Below, in pieces: positions 14,092 to 29,940 of a DNA stretch of 64,000 nucleotides (within the stretch, counting starts at the first letter, position 1; every line of letters begins with the position of its first letter). The stretch covers positions 1 to 64,000 of the forward strand of contig JBEKKS010000006.1 of the NCBI GenBank assembly GCA_050010595.1, read 5' to 3'. The translations under genes and the position numbers were made by a program. This DNA is from Palsa-513 sp050010595. Lineage in GTDB: Bacteria; Actinomycetota; Thermoleophilia; Solirubrobacterales; Solirubrobacteraceae. The notes beneath the pieces are model-generated. The model did no database searches and was not told the DNA's origin. It saw only the letters and a list, made by a program, of their open reading frames with translations.

Positions 14092-14874
14092 CTAGCCGCG
14101 AAGCAGGCCGCTGATCACGGCACCGGCGACCCCGCCGGCGGCCGCGTCGCGCGCGCCGCCTGACGCCGGACCGGCCTCAGACTCATAGGGCTCGATGTAC
14201 ATCGTCTGGATTGCGACCTTTCCGGGCCCAGTGAAGCGGTTCCAGGTCATCTTGTGGTCGCCGGCCATGAACCCGGTCTTCAAGCCGAGCGAGTGCGAGG
14301 CGAGCGTCACGCTCGGCTCCTTGTAGAGCCAGCCGCCGGCCTCGACGTCGAGCTCCTCACCGGCGTCGAGCTCGATCTCGAACACGTTGCCCTGGCCGGA
14401 GATCCAGACGATCGCGTCACCGTGCTTTGCCTGGAACTTGTCGATCCAGAAGCCCGAGCCGCCCATGAACATGTTGCGCAGGCCCTTGACGCGCTCGTAC
14501 GTGTACTCGATGTTGTCGGTCGCCGCGAGGAAGTGGTGTTCGCGCACGTCGATCTCCTGGCCGTGCGAGAGGTGGATCGGGATGCACTGACCCGGCCAGT
14601 CGCGCGAGAACGCGACGCGCCCGTCGCCCTCCGTCTTCGTGATGAAGAAGTCCATCCCCATCACGAACTTGCGCTTCAGGCCGCTCGGGAGCTTGTGCAG
14701 GCCGATGCCGACCTGATGCTCCTTCCACAGCAGCGTGTGGTGCTCGAACATGACTGCCTGGCCCGAGAGCTCGATCTGCAGCTCCGGGACCAGTCCGCCG
14801 CGCAGATGGTAGGTCACCCCTGCAAAGCTCTCATCGGTGATGTCAACCTTGATCGGCGCGTCAGGAATGCGCAT
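14092..14874 (-). CDS. AIM24/TIGR00266 family protein
   Basis: A 260-residue protein of beta-helical repeats (FEHHTLLWKEHQVGI, MGGSGFWIDKFQAKHGDAIV, GGWLYKEPSVTLA), recognisable as the AIM24 family, soluble proteins of unclear function in bacteria. I use the ATG at 14874 (MRIPDAPIKVDI), which has a GAGAGGGG Shine-Dalgarno sequence 6 nt upstream; an ATG at 14958 is open but its added residues look random. The C-terminus is glycine/alanine-rich. It stands alone, divergent from rpmG. Confidence 0.85.
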   Translation of the reverse strand: MRIPDAPIKVDITDESFAGVTYHLRGGLVPELQIELSGQAVMFEHHTLLWKEHQVGIGLHKLPSGLKRKFVMGMDFFITKTEGDGRVAFSRDWPGQCIPIHLSHGQEIDVREHHFLAATDNIEYTYERVKGLRNMFMGGSGFWIDKFQAKHGDAIVWISGQGNVFEIELDAGEELDVEAGGWLYKEPSVTLASHSLGLKTGFMAGDHKMTWNRFTGPGKVAIQTMYIEPYESEAGPASGGARDAAAGGVAGAVISGLLRG

Positions 14875-15016
14875 CGGTGCCCCTCTCTGTGTGGTCGTGG
14901 CGCGGTCGCCCGGAAGTCGCCCGGAAGATACTCTGCGGGCTGGGGCGATGGACCACACCGGAGGTGCTCGTGACCGGCGCGCAACGTGTCCGACTGCGCC
15001 GAGCTTGGCGAACCTC

Positions 15017-15052
15017 TACACTCCTGTGACCTCGCGCCGTGGCGGGGTTTTT
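15017..15052 (+). promoter_or_regulatory. candidate promoter and terminator-like hairpin before rpmG
   Basis: A TACACT box (15017-15022) is followed by the hairpin CCTCGC (15030-15035) and GCGGGG (15042-15047) and a run of five T. The hairpin would lie at the very 5' end of the rpmG transcript, or it ends leftover transcription from upstream. No clear -35 box is seen. Confidence 0.4.
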
Positions 15053-15095
15053 CCTTGCCCGGCACCGGAATCACTCGAAAGATCTTGGAAGGCTC

Positions 15096-15260
15096 ATGGC
15101 TCGCGGAGACGTGCGTATCGCTGTCACCCTCGCATGCGAGGACTGTAAGCGACGCAATTACCAAACGAACAAGAGCAAGCGCAACGACCCCGATCGCATC
15201 ACGCTGCGGAAGTACTGCCGCTGGTGCCGACGTCACACGTCCCATCGGGAGACGCGCTAG
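15096..15260 (+). CDS. rpmG: 50S ribosomal protein L33
   Basis: 54 residues: MARGDVRIAVTLACEDCKRR through KYCRWCRRHTSHRETR. Both CxxC pairs of the zinc-binding type are present (Cys14/Cys17 and Cys40/Cys43). The start is the ATG at 15096 with GGAAGG 5 nt upstream; an ATG at 15039 in frame would add unrelated residues. It heads the rpmG-secE-nusG-rplKA cluster, the common bacterial order. Confidence 0.96.
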   Translation: MARGDVRIAVTLACEDCKRRNYQTNKSKRNDPDRITLRKYCRWCRRHTSHRETR

Positions 15261-15271
15261 CCCGCAGTGCC

Positions 15272-15721
15272 GTGGCGCGAGATCGCAAGCGCACCCGCCG
15301 CAGCGGCCCTACCCGGCCGCCCGGCAACCGTGTCCCGCCGAGTGACGGGAACGTCGGCCTACCCGAGAACGGCTCCCTCGAGGAGGCCGAAGCTCTCGCC
15401 AGCGCGTCCAGCACCTTCCCTCAGCTCGAGCCATTCACGGGGGATCCTGTGAGCAGTGTGAGCGCTGCTGCCGCCGCCTTCGGTGAGCCTGAGCACCCGC
15501 TGCGTGAGACTGAGCGTCCCCACCGCGACGAGCGCTCCCGGTCGGTTGGCGTTATCGGCTTCTTGCGCGGCTGCTGGGCTGAGCTCCAGCGCGTCCAGTG
15601 GCCCGACCGTCAGCAGGTCGCCCAGGCCACGGGCGTCGTGCTCGGGTTCGTCGTCGTGGCCGCCGTCTTCCTGGGGATCGCCGATGAGATCTCCCAGCAA
15701 CTCGTCAACGCGATCCTCTAG
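15272..15721 (+). CDS. secE: preprotein translocase subunit SecE
   Basis: The C-terminal 65 residues are a typical single-helix SecE: GVIGFLRGCWAELQRVQWPD (amphipathic helix with the conserved WP), then a membrane helix TGVVLGFVVVAAVFLGIAD. The N-terminal 85 residues are low-complexity and poorly conserved, as in other actinobacterial SecE. I use GTG 15272 (149 residues); a GTG at about 15449 after a GGGGGATCC stretch is an alternative giving a shorter, more usual protein. It partners SecY (45.7 kb). Confidence 0.88.
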   Translation: MARDRKRTRRSGPTRPPGNRVPPSDGNVGLPENGSLEEAEALASASSTFPQLEPFTGDPVSSVSAAAAAFGEPEHPLRETERPHRDERSRSVGVIGFLRGCWAELQRVQWPDRQQVAQATGVVLGFVVVAAVFLGIADEISQQLVNAIL

Positions 15722-15723
15722 CC

Positions 15724-16248
15724 ATGTTCCGCTGGTACGTCGTCAACACATACTCGGGTCACGAGAACAAGGTCAAGCAGAACCTCGAGCACCGCATCGT
15801 CTCGCTCGGTCAGCAGCGAGCTGTGCGCCAGGTCGTCGTCCCGACCGAGTCCGTCTCGGAGATGAAGGACAACCAGAAGATCACCGTCGACAAGCGCACG
15901 ATGCCGGGCTACGTGCTCGTCAACATGGAGCTGAACGAGGACTCGTGGTCGCTTGTCAAGGGCACGCCCGGAGTGACCGGCTTCGTCGGCGCCTCGAACG
16001 AGCCGGTGCCGTTGACTCAGATGGAGGTCGATAGGATCCTCAAAAAAGAGGTCGCCGTCGTCACCGGACGTCCGCGAGCGACGTTCACGATCGGCGAGTC
16101 TGTCAAGGTCATCTCCGGACCGCTCTCTGACTTCTCCGGCGAGATCTCCGAGATCAACGAGGATGCAGCGCGCCTCAAGGTGCTGGTATCAATCTTCGGC
16201 CGCGAAACGCCGGTTGAGGTCGGCTTCGATCAGGTGAAGAAGCTCTAG
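15724..16248 (+). CDS. nusG: transcription termination/antitermination factor NusG
   Basis: A 174-residue factor that binds RNA polymerase and links it to Rho or the ribosome. The NGN domain (FRWYVVNTYSGHENKVKQNL to about residue 110) and the KOW domain (FTIGESVKVISGPLSDFSGE to the end) are both complete. It starts 2 nt after the secE stop codon and is followed after 2 nt by rplK. Confidence 0.97.
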   Translation: MFRWYVVNTYSGHENKVKQNLEHRIVSLGQQRAVRQVVVPTESVSEMKDNQKITVDKRTMPGYVLVNMELNEDSWSLVKGTPGVTGFVGASNEPVPLTQMEVDRILKKEVAVVTGRPRATFTIGESVKVISGPLSDFSGEISEINEDAARLKVLVSIFGRETPVEVGFDQVKKL

Positions 16249-16250
16249 CG

Positions 16251-16676
16251 ATGGCCAAGAAAGTTCTGACAACGATCAAGCTGCAAGCACTCGGCGGTGC
16301 CGCTTCGCCCGCGCCGCCAGTCGGCCCTGCGCTGGGTCAGCACGGGATCAACATCATGGAGTTCTGCAAGGCGTTCAACGCGCAGACGCAGCAGGACGCC
16401 GGCACCGTGATTCCGGTGGTCATCACCGTCTACGAGGACCGCTCGTTTACCTTCGTTACCAAGACGCCGCCCGCCGCCGATTTGATTCGCAAGGCGATCG
16501 GGCTCGACAAGGGCTCGAGTGAGCCGCACCGCACCAAGGTCGGCACGATCAGCCAAGCGCAGCTGCGCGAGATCGCGCAGACAAAGCTTGCGGACCTCAA
16601 CGCGAACGACCTCGATGCCGCCGCGAAGATCATTGCCGGCACCGCGCGCTCGATGGGTGTCGAGGTGGTCGGCTGA
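16251..16676 (+). CDS. rplK: 50S ribosomal protein L11
   Basis: A 141-residue protein of the GTPase-associated centre. It shows ASPAPPVGPALGQHGINIMEF at residues about 20-40 and the C-terminal RNA-binding domain ending GTARSMGVEVVG. Full length. Its TGA overlaps the rplA ATG by one base (TGATG). Confidence 0.98.
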   Translation: MAKKVLTTIKLQALGGAASPAPPVGPALGQHGINIMEFCKAFNAQTQQDAGTVIPVVITVYEDRSFTFVTKTPPAADLIRKAIGLDKGSSEPHRTKVGTISQAQLREIAQTKLADLNANDLDAAAKIIAGTARSMGVEVVG

Positions 16677-17404
16677 TGGCGCGCCACGGACGCGGCCTGC
16701 TCGAGGCCCGCTCCCACGCGGAGCGTGATCGCGAACACACGCCGGCGGAGGCGATCGAGCTCGTCAAGGGACTCGGTCGAGCGAAGTTCGACGAGTCGAT
16801 CGAGGTTCACATCCGCACCGGCCTCAATGTGCGCCACGCCGACGAGCAGCTGCGCGGAACGATTGCCCTACCTCACGGTCTCGGGCGGGACGTGAAGATC
16901 GCCGTCTTCGCTCAAGGCGACGCCGCGCGCGAGGCCGAGCAGGCAGGTGCCGACTTCGTCGGTGCGGAGGATCTCGCAAAACGCGTCGAGGAGGGCTTCA
17001 CGGACTTCGATGTCGCGATCGCGACGCCGGACATGATGCCGCTCGTCGGCCGTCTCGGGCGGGTCCTCGGTCCGCAGGGCAAGATGCCGAATCCCAAGGT
17101 GGGAACCGTGACGACCGACGTGCGCAAGGCGGTCGAGGAGTCGAAGGCGGGCAAGGTCGAGTACCGCACCGACCGCACTGCGATCGTCCACCTGGTCATC
17201 GGCAAGAAGAGCTTCGACTCGCGCGCGCTGCTCGAGAACTACGCAGCTGTGATCGAGGAGATCATCCGCGCGAAGCCATCCGTTGCAAAGGGGCGCTACC
17301 TGCGCTCGATCACTTTCGCATCGACCCAGGGCCCGGGCGTGAAGGTCGACCCGAGCCGTACCCGCGACATCGCCGAGGAGACGTCGGCCCAGGCCGCCGC
17401 GTAA
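16676..17404 (+). CDS. rplA: 50S ribosomal protein L1
   Basis: A 242-residue L1-stalk protein. Signatures are KFDESIEVHIRTGLNVRHAD, the central domain with GRLGRVLGPQGKMPNPKVGT, and a C-terminal part ending with a short Ala-rich tail. Its usual autoregulatory binding site was not sought here. It overlaps rplK by one base; rplJ follows after 67 nt. Confidence 0.98.
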   Translation: MARHGRGLLEARSHAERDREHTPAEAIELVKGLGRAKFDESIEVHIRTGLNVRHADEQLRGTIALPHGLGRDVKIAVFAQGDAAREAEQAGADFVGAEDLAKRVEEGFTDFDVAIATPDMMPLVGRLGRVLGPQGKMPNPKVGTVTTDVRKAVEESKAGKVEYRTDRTAIVHLVIGKKSFDSRALLENYAAVIEEIIRAKPSVAKGRYLRSITFASTQGPGVKVDPSRTRDIAEETSAQAAA

Positions 17405-17471
17405 CCTTTCGAGTCGAGGCCACCCGTAGACCTCCGGCAGGCATTCGCCAGAAGCCCGGAATAGGAGCCAG

Positions 17472-18374
17472 ATGAACCGAGCAGAGAAAGCGGCGGTGAT
17501 CGACGAGATCGCCGCCAACATCACCGGCGCGAGCGCGATCTTCGCGGTCGACTACCGCGGCATCACGGTCCAGCAGGCCGCGGATCTGCGCACGCGGCTG
17601 CGTGATGCCGACGCAACGCTGCGCGTCGTCAAGAACTCGCTGACCGAGCGCGCCGCCGACAAGGTCGGGGCCGACCAGCTGAAGGCGATGCTCGCGGGTC
17701 CGACTGCGCTTACCTTCGTGCGCGGCGACAGCGCTGCGGCGGCCAAGTCGATCGCGGACTTTGCCCGGACGACCCAGCTGCTCGCTTTCAAGGGCGGCTT
17801 GATGGGCGACACGCTGCTTTCCCCGGCAGAGATCACGACGATCTCGCGCCTACCGTCGCGCGACGTCCTCTACGGCCAGCTCGTCAGTCTCGTGGCAAAC
17901 CCCATCTCGGGTCTCGCCCGCACCCTCAACGCCCTCATCGGCAACCTCGCCATCGGCCTCGGCCAGGTTCGCGACCAAAAGCAGTCCGCCGAACCCGCGC
18001 CGGCCGTCGAGCAAGGACCGCCCACCCCAGATCCGGCCGCCGAGGCACCGCCCGAACCAGACGCAACTCAGACGGCGCCCGAAGCCCAAGCACCAGCGGA
18101 CGAACCACAAGCCGCGGGTCAGCCAGAGGAGGAGTCGCCGCAGGCGGGCTCCGACGACGCACCAGCGGACGAACCACAAGCCGCGGATCAGCCAGAGGAG
18201 GAGTCGCCGCAGGCGGGCTCCGACGACGCACCAGCGGACGAACCACAAGCCGCCGGTCAGCCAGAGGAGGAGTCGCCGCAGGCGGGCTCCGACGACGCGG
18301 GCTCCGACGACACGAGTCAGCCGGAGGAGGAGTCTCCTCCCACTGGCGACGACCAACCACTTGAAGACGCGTGA
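17472..18374 (+). CDS. rplJ: 50S ribosomal protein L10 with long acidic repeat tail
   Basis: Residues 1-170 are ordinary L10, which anchors L7/L12 dimers in the stalk (MNRAEKAAVIDEIAANI at the start, VVKNSLTERAADK near 52-64, the L12-binding helix VANPISGLARTLNALIG near 141-157). Family members normally end near 175. Here about 130 residues follow, rich in Pro, Glu, Asp, Ala and Gln, containing three tandem 23-residue repeats (APADEPQAAGQPEEE...SDD). The tail stays in frame and is followed by rplL after 43 nt. It would add a long negative tail next to the L12-binding helix. A function is not known. Confidence 0.96.
   Translation: MNRAEKAAVIDEIAANITGASAIFAVDYRGITVQQAADLRTRLRDADATLRVVKNSLTERAADKVGADQLKAMLAGPTALTFVRGDSAAAAKSIADFARTTQLLAFKGGLMGDTLLSPAEITTISRLPSRDVLYGQLVSLVANPISGLARTLNALIGNLAIGLGQVRDQKQSAEPAPAVEQGPPTPDPAAEAPPEPDATQTAPEAQAPADEPQAAGQPEEESPQAGSDDAPADEPQAADQPEEESPQAGSDDAPADEPQAAGQPEEESPQAGSDDAGSDDTSQPEEESPPTGDDQPLEDA
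18090..18296 (+). repeat. three 69-bp tandem repeats inside rplJ
   Basis: Units at 18090-18158, 18159-18227 and 18228-18296 differ at only one or two bases each, mostly in the codon after GCCGC. The near identity in DNA, beyond what the protein needs, points to recent duplication and likely copy-number variation. Confidence 0.95.
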
Positions 18375-18417
18375 ACGCGCGCGTCGACAACCAACCACCG
18401 AAATAGGAGACGACGAC

Positions 18418-18807
18418 GTGGCCACAAGCACTGAAGCATGGATCGAGGAGCTGAAGGGCATCTCCGTGCTCGAGCTCTCCGAGCGCATCAAGGCGCTCGA
18501 GGAAGCGTTCGGCGTGTCCGCGAGCGCCGTTGCCGTAGCTGCACCTGCAGCCGGCGGCGGGGGTGGCGGTGGCGGCGAGGAGCCTGCCGAGGAGCAGACC
18601 GCATTCACCGTCAACCTGACCGCTGCGGGCGACAAGAAGATTCAGGTGATCAAGGTCGTCCGCGCCGCGACCGGCCTCGGCCTCAAGGAGGCGAAGGCCC
18701 TCGTCGACGAAGCCCCCAAGCCGGTCAGGGAGGGCATCGATCGCGAGGAGGCCGACGCGCTCAAGAAGGAGCTCGAGGAAGCCGGCGGGAGCGTCGAGAT
18801 CGTCTGA
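18418..18807 (+). CDS. rplL: 50S ribosomal protein L7/L12
   Basis: A 129-residue stalk protein: the dimerising N-terminal helices (WIEELKGISVLELSERIKAL), an Ala/Gly hinge (AAPAAGGGGGGGGEEPAEEQ) and the factor-binding C-terminal domain with KIQVIKVVRAATGLGLKEAK. The start is GTG 18418, with AGGAG 8 nt upstream; an ATG at 18361 lies inside rplJ. The glycine run in the hinge is longer than usual. Confidence 0.97.
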   Translation: MATSTEAWIEELKGISVLELSERIKALEEAFGVSASAVAVAAPAAGGGGGGGGEEPAEEQTAFTVNLTAAGDKKIQVIKVVRAATGLGLKEAKALVDEAPKPVREGIDREEADALKKELEEAGGSVEIV

Positions 18808-18818
18808 GCGCCGCGCTG

Positions 18819-18845
18819 CGCGGGCGCGCCAGTGGCGCGCCCGCG
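18819..18845. terminator. strong hairpin after rplL (partial terminator or attenuator)
   Basis: CGCGGGCGCGCC (18819-18830), loop AGT, GGCGCGCCCGCG (18834-18845): perfect 12-bp stem, no T run. Bacteria often reduce transcription between rplL and rpoB at this place. The rest of the 278-nt gap to rpoB holds an AT-rich patch (about 18876-18905) that may be an internal promoter and a small TATGT/ACATA hairpin near 18940-18955. Confidence 0.6.
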
Positions 18846-19085
18846 GTCTGCGAGCGCGCCCGGCAGGCCTCCCATTTGGCGTAATTTTCCGCTAAAGTCA
18901 CATGGCTGACCAATAGTCGTAGCCGCCGTTTGCAGGTCTATGTCGCGCTACATACGCGGCGTGGAGAAGGCGGGGTCCGTGAGCGTCAGCAGCCCGGACG
19001 GGGCACAGCTTCGCTGTGCTAAATTAACTGTCCTGCGCTTTCGCGCCCTCGCTGTCCCGTCTCTCGACCCCTCAGGAGTCGCACC

Positions 19086-26812
<7,727 letters not shown>

Positions 26813-26820
26813 CGCGGACC

Positions 26821-26849
26821 CCTCGGGGAGCCGGCCCGGCTCCCCGAGG
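26821..26849. terminator. terminator hairpin after rpoC
   Basis: CCTCGGGGAGCCG (26821-26833), loop GCC, CGGCTCCCCGAGG (26837-26849): perfect 13-bp stem starting 8 nt after the rpoC stop codon. No T run. It ends the secE-nusG-rpoBC transcription block. Confidence 0.75.
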
Positions 26850-26863
26850 ACCCGTGGGTAGCC

Positions 26864-27592
26864 GTGGGCTGGGAAGGGTTCGCTGCGGGCGAGGCAATCT
26901 GCTTCGACCTCGATGACACATTGATCGCCGACTCTGCGGCGGCCGATGACTGCTGGCAGCAGGCTTGCGCGGAGGCCGCGGCAGTTGGTCCCGTTGCCGC
27001 GACGCAGCTGCGCGAGGCGGTCAGGCGGGTTGGCGCCTGGTACTGGGCAGATCCCGAGCGACACCGGGTCGGGCGCCTCGACCTGCTGGCGGCGACCGTG
27101 GCGATCGTGCGCGATGCGTTGGCCGAGCTCGGCTGCGCTGACGACCCGCTGGCGATCGCCGTCGCGCGTCGCTACCGTGCCCTGCGTGACGAGCGCACGG
27201 AGCTGTTTGACGGCGCACTCGAGACGCTGACCACGCTTGGCCGCGCCGGCCATAGGCTTGCCTTGATCACAAACGGTGCCGCCGGCGCGCAGCGGGCGAA
27301 GCTCGAGCGCTTTGCGCTTTCGAGCTACTTCGACTACATCGGGGTCGAGGGTGAGGTCGGTGTCGGCAAGCCCGATCCGGAGGCCTATGAGCGCGCGCTG
27401 CGCGCGCTCGGCGTGAAGCCGCAAAACGCGTGGATGGTGGGCGACAACCTCGTCTGGGACGTGCGCGCGGCGCAGGACGCCGGTCTGCGCGCGATCTGGA
27501 TTGACCGCGCTCGCGCCGGCCTCCCGGCCAACGCGCCGGCGCGCCCGGATCACATAGCGACGTCGGTAGTGGAGCTTGTCGTGCGCGGATGA
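26864..27592 (+). CDS. HAD-superfamily hydrolase
   Basis: A 242-residue phosphatase-like protein. HAD motif I is CFDLDDTLIADS (Asp nucleophile near residue 15), motif II is ALITNGAAGAQ, the motif III lysine is VGVGKPDPEAYERAL, and motif IV is WMVGDNLVWDVRAAQDAGL. The helical cap lies between motifs I and II, so it belongs to subfamily I (phosphoglycolate phosphatase / 2-haloacid dehalogenase-like). The substrate is unknown. The start is a GTG 15 nt beyond the rpoC terminator. Confidence 0.9.
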   Translation: MGWEGFAAGEAICFDLDDTLIADSAAADDCWQQACAEAAAVGPVAATQLREAVRRVGAWYWADPERHRVGRLDLLAATVAIVRDALAELGCADDPLAIAVARRYRALRDERTELFDGALETLTTLGRAGHRLALITNGAAGAQRAKLERFALSSYFDYIGVEGEVGVGKPDPEAYERALRALGVKPQNAWMVGDNLVWDVRAAQDAGLRAIWIDRARAGLPANAPARPDHIATSVVELVVRG

Positions 27593-27692
27593 CGCTACGC
27601 TGCAAGCTCACAACACGTCGCCGGTCACTGCGCATAGACGTTTGACCGGGGCAGTCCTTCAGAGTGCCGGGGCGGCGGTCGATAGGACAGAC

Positions 27693-27711
27693 AGAGGGCT
27701 TCGGGCCCTCT
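27693..27711. terminator. hairpin between HAD gene and DMT gene
   Basis: AGAGGGC (27693-27699), loop about TTCGG, GCCCTCT (27705-27711), followed by TGTCG and no T run. It could end the HAD transcript or act in the leader of the next gene, whose TTG start is 23 nt downstream. Confidence 0.5.
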
Positions 27712-27733
27712 TGTCGTCTATGGAACTGAACGC

Positions 27734-28621
27734 TTGACCCAACTAGGCATCCTCCTCGCTATCTGCTGCGCGCTCGTCGCGAACCTCGCGTTCTTCTACA
27801 AGCAGCGCGGCGCGAAGCTTGCGCCGGCAGTCTGCGCGAGGCGGCCGCTGCACAGTGCGCGTGCCCTCTTCGGGTCGCGCTGGTTCATGCTCGGCATGCT
27901 CGTCGCGGCCGCGGCTTGGCTGCTGCACGTCGCCGCCATGGCCTTCGCGCCGCTCACGACGGTGCAGGTGGTGCTTGCCGGCGGGATCGTGCTCGTCGGG
28001 GTCATGGCCGACCGCTGCTTCGGTATTCGGGTCGCGCGACGTCAGTGGCTGGGCCTCGCTCTAACGGCCGGCGGGCTCGCAGCGTTCGCACTCACCGTCC
28101 CCGGCGGTGGCGGAGCGCGCTCGAGCTTCTCGCCGGGGGGCATGATCGCGTTCGAGGCGGTTCTCTGCGGGCTCGGTGCCGCTCTGCTCGTTGGTCCGTC
28201 GGCCGGCGCGCCGCGCGCGCACCACGGGACGATGCTCGGCGCCGCGACGGGGATCCTCTTCGGCGTCTCCGATGTGTCGCTCAAGGCGCTGACCGGGATC
28301 GGTGGCGCCCACGGCCCGCTCGGGATCCTGCTGAGCCCGTGGCTCGCGGTGACGGTGCTGGCGTCGATCGTCGCTTTCTTCGCTTGCGCGAAGTCGCTGC
28401 AGGATGGCGAGGCGGTGCCGGTGATTGCTATCACCAGCGCGACCGCCAACATCTCGGCGATCGCCGGCGGCTTCCTCGTCTTCGGCGACCCGCTGCCGAC
28501 CGGTGCCCTCGGGATCGTCGCGCAGGCGCTGGGCGTGCTGGCAGTCGTGTTCGCGGCAGCGCTGATGCCGTCGATCCGACCGGCAACCGCCGGCGCGCCG
28601 CTGGCCGCAGCGCGCGGCTAA
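27734..28621 (+). CDS. DMT-superfamily (EamA-like) transporter
   Basis: A 295-residue membrane protein with about nine hydrophobic helices, Ala/Gly/Leu-rich, in the two-half arrangement of drug/metabolite transporters (FAPLTTVQVVLAGGIVLVGV in the first half, AVPVIAITSATANISAIAGG in the second). It begins at TTG 27734. The substrate is unknown; the family includes small-molecule exporters. Its stop overlaps that of the convergent secreted-protein gene by 4 nt. Confidence 0.8.
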   Translation: MTQLGILLAICCALVANLAFFYKQRGAKLAPAVCARRPLHSARALFGSRWFMLGMLVAAAAWLLHVAAMAFAPLTTVQVVLAGGIVLVGVMADRCFGIRVARRQWLGLALTAGGLAAFALTVPGGGGARSSFSPGGMIAFEAVLCGLGAALLVGPSAGAPRAHHGTMLGAATGILFGVSDVSLKALTGIGGAHGPLGILLSPWLAVTVLASIVAFFACAKSLQDGEAVPVIAITSATANISAIAGGFLVFGDPLPTGALGIVAQALGVLAVVFAAALMPSIRPATAGAPLAAARG

Positions 28622-28965
28622 GGCGTGGGCGAGCGGCCCGGGATCGTCGCCACGTACACGATTGTCTCCGGGCCCTTGGTCCAGCTGTCTCTCTGTGAGT
28701 GGCGCGAGAGGATCACTGCACCCACGTACGTCCAGCCCGTCGCTTGCTCGGCTCTGGCGGCTTCGTGGCTCGGCGTGCCGGGCGTCGCTTCGAGAAAGAC
28801 GTTTTGGACGTAGCCACAGCCGACACCGATCGCGACGATGTCGTGGTAGCGCACTCCCCTGATCGTCAATGGGGTGCAGCGGTGAGTGGTGGCTGCGGCT
28901 GCGCTCGGGAGCACCCACGCGGCGAGGCCGACGACGGCTGCGCCCGCCAATCTTGGAATATTCAC
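28618..28965 (-). CDS. small secreted protein of unknown function
   Basis: 115 residues with a signal peptide (MNIPRLAGAAVVGLAAWVLPSAAAAT, cleavage near residue 24-26) and a mature part of about 90 residues with two cysteines (Cys30 and Cys50) that could form a disulfide. Sequence such as TPLTIRGVRYHDIVAIGVGC suggests a beta-rich fold. I recognise no family. It is divergent from rpsL with 105 nt between. Confidence 0.65.
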   Translation of the reverse strand: MNIPRLAGAAVVGLAAWVLPSAAAATTHRCTPLTIRGVRYHDIVAIGVGCGYVQNVFLEATPGTPSHEAARAEQATGWTYVGAVILSRHSQRDSWTKGPETIVYVATIPGRSPTP

Positions 28966-29052
28966 CTGCCGCCTCCGAGGTCGGTGGGATCGCCCCGAAT
29001 GTTACGAACCCGCTCCCAGATCTGCCTGCCGCGAGGCACGTTTCCCGTGCTT

Positions 29053-29061
29053 TGCTATGGT
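29053..29061 (+). promoter_or_regulatory. extended -10 promoter of rpsL
   Basis: TGC-TATGGT ends 9 nt before the rpsL ATG, which would give a leader of only about 3 nt. The same core TTGCTATG(A/G)TCC occurs at 31181-31192 upstream of fusA. Confidence 0.5.
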
Positions 29062-29070
29062 CCTCAGCCG

Positions 29071-29466
29071 ATGCCGACCACCAGTCAGCTAGTCCGCAGT
29101 GGCCGCAAGCCGCCGAAGAAGAAGCTCGCGACCCCTGGCCTCAAGTCGGGCACCGGGCGTAAGCGCAAGGTCGCTGCTCCGCAGCGGCGCGGCGTTTGTA
29201 CGCGCGTCTACACGGTGACGCCAAAGAAGCCGAACTCGGCGCTGCGCAAGGTTGCGCGCGTTCGTATCACCGGCTCGATCGAGGTCACCGCGTACATCCC
29301 GGGCGAGGGGCACAACTTGCAGGAGCACTCGGTCGTGCTCGTGCGCGGTGGTCGTGTGAAGGACCTTCCGGGTGTTCGCTACAAGGTCGTGCGCGGGGCG
29401 CTCGACGCCGCCGGTGTCAGCGATCGCAAGAAGGCGCGCTCGCAGTACGGCGTGAAGAAGAGCTAA
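29071..29466 (+). CDS. rpsL: 30S ribosomal protein S12
   Basis: A 131-residue decoding-centre protein, start MPTTSQLVRSGRKPPKKKL. The two streptomycin-related loops are present, TPKKPNSALRK (with Lys at the usual streptomycin position) and GGRVKDLPGVRYKVVRGALD. The ATG at 29071 is chosen; the frame is open far upstream without sense. The stop overlaps the rpsG ATG (TAATG). Confidence 0.98.
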   Translation: MPTTSQLVRSGRKPPKKKLATPGLKSGTGRKRKVAAPQRRGVCTRVYTVTPKKPNSALRKVARVRITGSIEVTAYIPGEGHNLQEHSVVLVRGGRVKDLPGVRYKVVRGALDAAGVSDRKKARSQYGVKKS

Positions 29467-29936
29467 TGCCACGCCGCGCGGCTGCCACGGCGCGGCGGAT
29501 CCCGCCGGATCCGGTCCATCGCTCACGAATCGTCCAGCAGGTCATCAACAAGGTGATGATCGACGGCAAGAAGTCGCTTGCCGAGCAGATCGTCTACGAC
29601 GCGCTCGCAATCCTTTCCGAGCGCACGGGCAAGGACCCGGTCGAGGCGCTCGAGGAGTCGATCAAGATCCTCACGCCCCAGCTCGAGGTCCGCTCGCGTC
29701 GCGTCGGCGGCGCCACATACCAGGTTCCGGTCGAGGTGCCCTCGGCGCGCGCCCGCACGCTTGCAGTTCGCTGGCTCGTCGAGTACTCCCGTTCGCGCCG
29801 CGAGAAGCAGATGTCCCAGCGGCTCGCCGGCGAGCTGCTCGACGCCCAGTCCCAGCAGGGCGGCGCCTACAAGCGTAAGGACGACATCTTCCGCATGGCG
29901 CAGGCCAACAAGGCCTTCGCGCACTACCGCTGGTAG
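29466..29936 (+). CDS. rpsG: 30S ribosomal protein S7
   Basis: A 156-residue primary 16S-binding protein of the head (MPRRAAATARRIPPDPVHRS to AQANKAFAHYRW), full length, with the beta-hairpin VRSRRVGGATYQVPVEV. In most bacteria fusA follows directly; here the next gene (29941) is on the other strand. Confidence 0.98.
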   Translation: MPRRAAATARRIPPDPVHRSRIVQQVINKVMIDGKKSLAEQIVYDALAILSERTGKDPVEALEESIKILTPQLEVRSRRVGGATYQVPVEVPSARARTLAVRWLVEYSRSRREKQMSQRLAGELLDAQSQQGGAYKRKDDIFRMAQANKAFAHYRW

Positions 29937-29940
29937 CGCG

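Noticed and set aside
14959..15095. tRNA genes before rpmG, which are common at this place
   Set aside because: No cloverleaf can be drawn in the 137-nt gap; only a TACACT box and a hairpin are visible.
18090..18296. the 69-bp repeats as a CRISPR or integration array
   Set aside because: Units are directly joined, in frame with rplJ and lack spacers; they are a coding tandem repeat.
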